Shown piece after piece: positions 59,576 through 64,000 of a stretch of DNA of 64,000 nt. Made by a program: the position numbers and the translations under genes. The notes beneath the pieces are model-generated. The model was not told the origin of the DNA and made no database searches. It was given only the letters and a program-made list of their open reading frames with translations. Source of the DNA: Desulfobaculum sp044987625 (GTDB lineage Bacteria > Desulfobacterota > Desulfovibrionia > Desulfovibrionales > Desulfovibrionaceae); assembly GCF_044987625.1 (NCBI RefSeq), contig NZ_JBJDSB010000003.1:186001-250000 (forward strand), written 5' to 3'. Positions within the stretch are counted from its first letter, which is position 1, and every line of letters begins with the position of its first letter.

Positions 59576-59941
59576 CCCACGCGGCCCCGCGTCTGACGTT
59601 TTCGCATGCTGTGCCCGCACCGCCACCCTGTGGCGGCGCGGGTGTTTTTGTCTGATGGGGTCGCTTTGCCCTGCCGTTTTATTCTGACCCAAGGCCCTGA
59701 CGCAAGGCAGAGAAAACGGCGGTTCCGCGTGAGGCTCTGTGCCACGGGCGGCGGGCGCTCCTTTGGTCCCGTGCGCGCGCCCTGCGCCGCAGTTTTGTCC
59801 TGCTGCGCGGCGGCAAAGATTGGTGTTGAGTGCCTGCGCGAGTCGTGGCAGTGTACCGCTCCCCGCGGGGGATGGGCAGGCGCGCTGTGCGTTCCCTTGC
59901 CCCGTCCCGCAGGGAAAAGACCGAACGACGTGGAGACGCCA
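59576..59941. other. Intergenic region with terminator, no gene seen
   Basis: 366 bases. Apart from the terminator at 59614-59649 I see no promoter or gene; the frame that continues upstream of the phosphotransferase start through this region has low-complexity Arg/Cys-rich content and no ribosome binding site. Confidence 0.5.
59614..59649 (+). terminator. Rho-independent terminator of the NmrA-like gene
   Basis: CCCGC and CCGCCA (59614-59625) pair with TGGCGG and GCGGG (59631-59642), one unpaired base on each side, followed by TGTTTTTG. Confidence 0.8.
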
Positions 59942-60901
59942 ATGCATGGAAATGACATATACCGCGACCTTCTCTCGCGCTTTGGGGTGGCGTACCGCCG
60001 TACCCGGCGCGATATTCCTTTGGCTGGCAGCCCGGAGCGCTGTGGCTGGCGTAGCGTTGTCGAGGGCGATGACGGCAGACTGTGGGTGCTGGAGCGCCTC
60101 AGCCCGGGCCAGCACGTCTGGCGCGAGTCCGTTGGAGAACTCCTCAGCGCCTTGACCCGCAGCGGCTGCGATGGCGCTGTGGCCTACCTGCCGTGCGGCG
60201 AGGGCTTTACCTGCGCCCACGGCGGGGAGCATTGGCAGCTTGCGCCCTTTGTCCCCGGCGACGCCCTGCCGCGTCCGGACTATATCCACGACGCGGAGCG
60301 CGGGCAGGCCTTGGCGGCCTTTCTGGGGCGTCTTCGCCGCGCCGGGCAGCAGGTGACGCCGCCCCGCGAGGCCTCGCCGTTTTGCCTGCCGGAGTATATT
60401 CAGGATATTCTGCACACTGCGCGGCGTCTGCGCCCGGATGTGGCGGAGGCCGTGGAACCGGTGGTGGCGGAGATGGCCGTTATGGGGCCGGAATTCGCCG
60501 GCGCGCCCACTGCGCTGTGCCACGGCGACTACCATCCCCTCAATGTCATTTGGGCGGGGCAGGGTGTGCGCGCCGTCATCGACTGGGAGTTTACGGGCAT
60601 CAAACCCGACCTGTACGATGCGGCCAACTGCATTGGCTGCGTGGGCAGCGAGCACCCGGACTACCTTGTTCGCGGTTTGGTCCCCGCGTTTGTGGCGGGC
60701 CTGCGCGAAGAGGGCGTTCTGCGGGCGGACAACGAGCGCTGGCTGCATCCCCTTGTCCTTGGCCTGCGCATGGCGTGGCTGTCCGAGTGGCTGCGGCGGC
60801 GCGACGAGGAGATGCTGGAGATGGAGCTGGAATATATGCGCATCCTCACCACCTATGCGCCGCAGATACAGCGCGGCTGGGGCATTGCGGACCCGGCTTA
60901 G
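59942..60901 (+). CDS. Aminoglycoside-phosphotransferase-fold kinase
   Basis: 319 residues from the ATG at 59942 (MHGNDIYRDLLS), with GTGGAG upstream. Protein-kinase-like fold of the APH/CotS/choline-kinase group: catalytic loop LCHGDYHPLNVIW (Asp and Asn near residues 197-202) and metal-binding AVIDWEFTGIKPDLYD. The N-terminal nucleotide-binding lobe is compact (WVLERLSPGQ). Such proteins phosphorylate small molecules such as homoserine, thiamine, choline or spore-coat precursors; the substrate cannot be read from the sequence. Ends 67 bases before the flavoprotein gene and is probably co-transcribed with it. Confidence 0.82.
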   Translation: MHGNDIYRDLLSRFGVAYRRTRRDIPLAGSPERCGWRSVVEGDDGRLWVLERLSPGQHVWRESVGELLSALTRSGCDGAVAYLPCGEGFTCAHGGEHWQLAPFVPGDALPRPDYIHDAERGQALAAFLGRLRRAGQQVTPPREASPFCLPEYIQDILHTARRLRPDVAEAVEPVVAEMAVMGPEFAGAPTALCHGDYHPLNVIWAGQGVRAVIDWEFTGIKPDLYDAANCIGCVGSEHPDYLVRGLVPAFVAGLREEGVLRADNERWLHPLVLGLRMAWLSEWLRRRDEEMLEMELEYMRILTTYAPQIQRGWGIADPA

Positions 60902-60968
60902 GCGCGGGAACCAACACGATATATATGCGCGCCGCGCCGCAATACCGCGCGGAAGGAAGTGACTGGAT

Positions 60969-62135
60969 ATGCAGGATGTTGACGCTCTTATTGTAGGAGC
61001 AGGAGCCTCGGGGCTGATGTGCGCCATTCGCGCCGGACGGCGCGGGCGGCGGGTTGCCGTGCTCGACAAGGGCGGCAAGGCCGCCCGCAAGGTGCGCATT
61101 GCCGGTGGTGGCCGCTGTAATTTTACCAACCTCGACTGCCAGGCGCGGCACTACCTTGGCGAGAACCCGCACTTTTGCAAGTCCGCCCTTGCGCGCTTTT
61201 CGCCCTACGACATCCTGAGCCTGCTGGCCGAGAATGGCCTTGGGTATGAGGAAAAGGCCGAGGGGCAACTGTTTTGCGAGCAGGGCGGCGCGGCTGTTGC
61301 GGGCGTGCTGGAGCGCCTTGCCGGTGAGGCCGGGGCGTCGGTTCGCCTTGGCACGGACGTGCAGGCGGTGGAGCGCGATGGCGACGGCTTTCTGGTGCGC
61401 ACGGACCAAGGCGACATGCGCGCCCCCGCCGTTGTGGTGGCGACGGGCGGGCGCTCGTGGCCCGGCGTTGGCGCAACGACCTTTGGCTATGAGGTGGCGA
61501 AGCAGTTTGGCCTGCGTGTGGTGCCGCCGCGTCCGGCCCTGACGCCGCTGGTGGTGCCTAGCTGGCGCTACAGCGACCTCTCCGGCGTGGCCCTGCCCGC
61601 GCGGGTGACGTGCGGGGACGCGAGCTTTGCCGATGACGTCTTGTTCACCCACAAGGGGCTGTCCGGCCCCGCCATACTGCAGATTTCCAGCTACTGGCGC
61701 AAAGGCGAGGCCCTGAGCATTGATCTGTTGCCGGGGCAGAATATTGTGGACACCGTTGAGCAGGCGCGCCACGAGCGGGGCAAGACCTTGCTGCGCAACG
61801 TCTTGGGCGCGCACTTTCCTGAACGTCTGGCGCGGCGCGTTGCAGGCCCTGACGGCGACACGCAGGTGTCGGACCTGCGCCGCAAGGCCATGGACCGCCT
61901 TGCCGAGGCCGTGCACGCGTGGACGGTGCAGCCCTCGCGCGCCGAGGGGTGGGACAAGGCCGAGGTAACGGCGGGCGGCGTGGACACGGCGGCGCTGTCG
62001 TCCAAGACCATGGCGGCGCGCAGCGTTCCGGGCCTGTACTTTACGGGCGAGGTTGTGGACGTGACGGGCTGGCTTGGCGGGTACAACCTGCACTGGGCGT
62101 GGGCCAGCGGCTTTGCGGCTGGCGAGGCCGTTTAA
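60969..62135 (+). CDS. BaiN/HI0933-family flavoprotein
   Basis: 388 residues. FAD-binding Rossmann motif GAGASGLMCAIRAG (residues 10-23), followed by the family hallmark RIAGGGRCNFTNLD (about 43-56). The C-terminal half carries VFTHKGLSGPAILQISSYWR-like text (LFTHKGLSGPAILQISSYW) and the terminal GWLGGYNLHWAWASGFAAG that closes the FAD site. These are NAD(P)/FAD-dependent oxidoreductases of generally unknown substrate; a gut homologue acts in bile-acid reduction. Length and motifs are complete. Confidence 0.92.
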   Translation: MQDVDALIVGAGASGLMCAIRAGRRGRRVAVLDKGGKAARKVRIAGGGRCNFTNLDCQARHYLGENPHFCKSALARFSPYDILSLLAENGLGYEEKAEGQLFCEQGGAAVAGVLERLAGEAGASVRLGTDVQAVERDGDGFLVRTDQGDMRAPAVVVATGGRSWPGVGATTFGYEVAKQFGLRVVPPRPALTPLVVPSWRYSDLSGVALPARVTCGDASFADDVLFTHKGLSGPAILQISSYWRKGEALSIDLLPGQNIVDTVEQARHERGKTLLRNVLGAHFPERLARRVAGPDGDTQVSDLRRKAMDRLAEAVHAWTVQPSRAEGWDKAEVTAGGVDTAALSSKTMAARSVPGLYFTGEVVDVTGWLGGYNLHWAWASGFAAGEAV

Positions 62136-62164
62136 CAGCCTGCACGGACGCGCGGCGCAAATGG

Positions 62165-62200
62165 CAAAGGGCGGGATGCTGTGAAGCATCCCGCCCTTTG
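62165..62200. terminator. 16-bp hairpin between converging genes
   Basis: CAAAGGGCGGGATGCT (62165-62180) is complementary to AGCATCCCGCCCTTTG (62185-62200) around GTGA. TTGTTGTG follows on the plus strand. It sits between the converging flavoprotein and cyclophilin genes. Confidence 0.75.
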
Positions 62201-62254
62201 TTGTGCCCTTTGGGCGAAAAGTGCGGCTGGCGGGCGCGGGCCCGGTCGACGCGG

Positions 62255-62764
62255 CTAGTCTTCCACGCGGCTGGTGCTGATGATGGTGATGGGGTCCACC
62301 GGCACGTCCTGATGGTAGCCGTAGTTCTTGGTGCGGACCTTGGCAATGGCGTCAACGGCCTCCATGCCTTCCACAACCTGACCAAACGCGCAGTAGCCCC
62401 AACCGTCGGGGGTTTCATTGCGGTGGTTCAAAAAGCCGTTGTCCACAAGGTTCACAAAGAACTGCGCCGTGGCGCTGTGCGGGTCCATGGTGCGGGCCAT
62501 GGCCACGGTGCCGCGCACGTTGGCGACGCCGTTGTTTGCTTCGTTCTGAATGGGGTCGTGGGTGGGCTTTTCGCGCATCATCATGTCCAGACCGCCGCCC
62601 TGCACCATAAAGTTGGGGATAACGCGGTGGAAGATGGTGCCGTTGTAGAATTCCTCATCCACGTAGGTCAGGAAGTTCTTTACGGTTTCGGGGGCCTTGT
62701 CCTCGAACAGTTCGATGATGATATCGCCATGGGGCGTCTCAATGCGCACTTTGGGATTGGACAT
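62255..62764 (-). CDS. ppiB: Cyclophilin-type peptidyl-prolyl cis-trans isomerase
   Basis: 169 residues from the ATG at 62764 (MSNPKVRIETPHGD), with AAGGAGAA upstream. Typical small bacterial cyclophilin: FHRVIPNFMVQGG with the catalytic Arg, GTVAMARTMDPHSATAQFFVNL and YCAFGQVVEGMEAVDAI. No signal peptide, so cytoplasmic. It accelerates proline isomerisation in protein folding. Confidence 0.95.
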   Translation of the reverse strand: MSNPKVRIETPHGDIIIELFEDKAPETVKNFLTYVDEEFYNGTIFHRVIPNFMVQGGGLDMMMREKPTHDPIQNEANNGVANVRGTVAMARTMDPHSATAQFFVNLVDNGFLNHRNETPDGWGYCAFGQVVEGMEAVDAIAKVRTKNYGYHQDVPVDPITIISTSRVED

Positions 62765-62844
62765 ATGTGGATTCTCCTTGGGAATGTGTCGTTGCCGGAC
62801 TGCGGGGTCCGAGCCAAGGCCTATAGTGGAAAACGGCGTGGAGG

Positions 62845-63840
62845 TCATCCCCCGCGGTGAGTCCCCATCCTGAGATACTCCTCACGAAGCCTTGACGGCT
62901 GGGTGGTTTCGGCGAAATGCAGGTACAGAAGTTTGAGCATGTTTTTCAGGGCCGGGGCGTAGAGCCGCCGTTCGGCCACCAGCGTTTGTGCGGGAAAGGA
63001 GAAGAGCCACGACGCAAAGGCTTGCGCCCGGTGGCTCGCGCGGTGGGCGGCGTTGACGGCGTGCAGGCCGCGTGCGCCGATGGCCTCGCGCCGCTGCTTG
63101 TCCGCAAGGGCGTCGTTGATGCGTTCCACAAGGCCGCGGACGTCGCCCATGTCATAAAGAAGCAGGTGCTCGCCGTCGGTGAACAGGTCGTCCTGCCCGT
63201 GGCCGATGCGTGGGGTGAGCAGGCAACTGCCTGTGGCAAGGGCCTCAAAGACGCGGAAGTTCAGGTCGCCGCCCTCGCAGTAATTGAGTACCAGCTTCGC
63301 CTTGGGGTACAGCGCGCGGAAGTCGCCGCGCTGGGCCACAAGTCCCGGAATATGCATGGCAAGGCGGTCCAGAAAGCGTTTGCGGCGGGGCGTTGTGCGC
63401 GCGCTGACCGTGCCGATGAAGGCGACGTCCCACTCCTTATGCGCCGCGCGGGGCTGGATGTCGTCAAAGGCGAAGTTGGGTAGCCACAGCACTTGCTGTG
63501 GGGTGAAAGCGCCCTCCAGAAAGGCGGGGATGACGTCGCGCAGGGCCACGGAGCACAGGTCAAAGCACTGGGCGTAGGCCGGGTACCAACTGTGGATGTG
63601 CGCGTCCACACAGTGAAAGGCCGTCAGGCAGGGCCAGTTCTCCACGCTGTCGAGGGGCGGGCTTTGGCTTATGTCGCCGTAGACGGCGGCGTCTGGAACG
63701 CCGCCGCATGCCGCGCAGACTTCGTCAAAGGTGAGCAGGCGTCCCTGCGGCATGGGCACGCGCACCACGGCGTAGCCAAGGCGGGAGAGCGCCGCACTAA
63801 AAAAAGGATTGCCCATCCAGGCGATGGTGGAGGTGTGCAT
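62845..63840 (-). CDS. CgeB-like glycosyltransferase
   Basis: 331 residues from the ATG at 63840 (MHTSTIAWMGNPFFS), with CGGAGA just upstream; the frame runs further to 63978 without a ribosome binding site. The C-terminal half has GT-B features: EWDVAFIGTVSARTTPRRKR, then LNFRVFEALATGSCLLTPRI with the nucleotide-sugar-binding glutamate, and LFTDGEHLLLYD. This is the pattern of CgeB/Glyco_trans_1_2 proteins, common in glycan or flagellin modification loci. The acceptor is unknown. It lies 80 bases upstream of the ppiB start on the same strand. Confidence 0.78.
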   Translation of the reverse strand: MHTSTIAWMGNPFFSAALSRLGYAVVRVPMPQGRLLTFDEVCAACGGVPDAAVYGDISQSPPLDSVENWPCLTAFHCVDAHIHSWYPAYAQCFDLCSVALRDVIPAFLEGAFTPQQVLWLPNFAFDDIQPRAAHKEWDVAFIGTVSARTTPRRKRFLDRLAMHIPGLVAQRGDFRALYPKAKLVLNYCEGGDLNFRVFEALATGSCLLTPRIGHGQDDLFTDGEHLLLYDMGDVRGLVERINDALADKQRREAIGARGLHAVNAAHRASHRAQAFASWLFSFPAQTLVAERRLYAPALKNMLKLLYLHFAETTQPSRLREEYLRMGTHRGG

Positions 63841-64000
63841 TATCTCCGTACAATGCGCCGCCAGACTGCCCTGCGTCAAGTTTCGGCCCCATTTCGGACA
63901 AAACCCCGGCGGGTTGGGGCTATCGGCGTGGGTTGAGAACACGGCGTAAAGAGTATACACACACCGGGCGGGCGTCACATGGCGGCCCGAGTACCATAGC

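Noticed and set aside
59606..59941. N-terminal extension of the phosphotransferase-like protein
   Set aside because: The upstream part of the frame is Cys/Arg-rich and crosses a terminator; ATG at 59942 has a ribosome binding site and starts the recognisable fold.

Overview
The window is GC-rich, densely coded DNA that looks like a chromosomal segment of a sulfate-reducing Desulfovibrionaceae-type deltaproteobacterium. The main clue is a complete CO-induced-type energy-converting hydrogenase operon (cooMKLXUH-hypA-cooF) with a CooA-type regulator in front of it. Supporting clues are an unusually large set of hybrid sensor kinases, a chemoreceptor with a c-type haem motif, and a Tat-dependent metallo-beta-lactamase-fold protein. 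I saw no rRNA, tRNA, CRISPR array, phage or insertion sequence. The species assignment is inference.

Layout. 0-5.5 kb: a GntR/FCD regulator with a small Tat-like peptide, a polytopic membrane protein and a Tat-exported MBL-fold enzyme, all on the minus strand, followed by an output-less PAS-PAS-GAF protein. Near-identical palindromes lie in front of both transcription units. 5.6-13 kb: a LysR regulator, a LysE/RhtB exporter, a thiamine-type ABC importer (thiB-thiP-ATPase), a Fur-family regulator and a glycosyltransferase-like protein. 13.07-14.24 kb: five tandem copies of a 237-bp unit, each carrying two oppositely oriented hairpins. 14.5-15.9 kb: a degenerate receiver protein and an AT-richer gap with a candidate small RNA.

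15.9-25.2 kb: cooA, a candidate CooA operator, and the Coo hydrogenase. CooH and CooL form the NiFe catalytic module, CooX and CooF carry electrons, CooU is the NuoC-like subunit, CooK and the giant CooM form the ion-pumping membrane arm, and HypA delivers nickel. CO dehydrogenase (CooS) is not in the window.

26-55 kb: a signalling island. It holds three very large membrane hybrid kinases, one smaller one, two soluble receiver-kinase proteins, an HD-GYP response regulator, two single-domain receivers, a phosphotransfer/STAS protein, a CheA lacking its own phosphorylatable histidine, and a haem-type chemoreceptor. The order 44.7-49.7 kb (receiver, receiver, Hpt-STAS, CheA, receptor) suggests a chemosensory pathway in which the CheA phosphotransfer domain has been moved to a separate protein.

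55.4-64 kb: housekeeping and miscellaneous genes (typA/bipA, DUF3047-like secreted protein, NmrA-like oxidoreductase, aminoglycoside-phosphotransferase-fold kinase, BaiN/HI0933 flavoprotein, cyclophilin PPIase, CgeB-like glycosyltransferase) separated by strong hairpin terminators. Gene boundaries were chosen by reading start codons and ribosome binding sites directly. Family calls rest on motifs recognised by eye; no database search was run.
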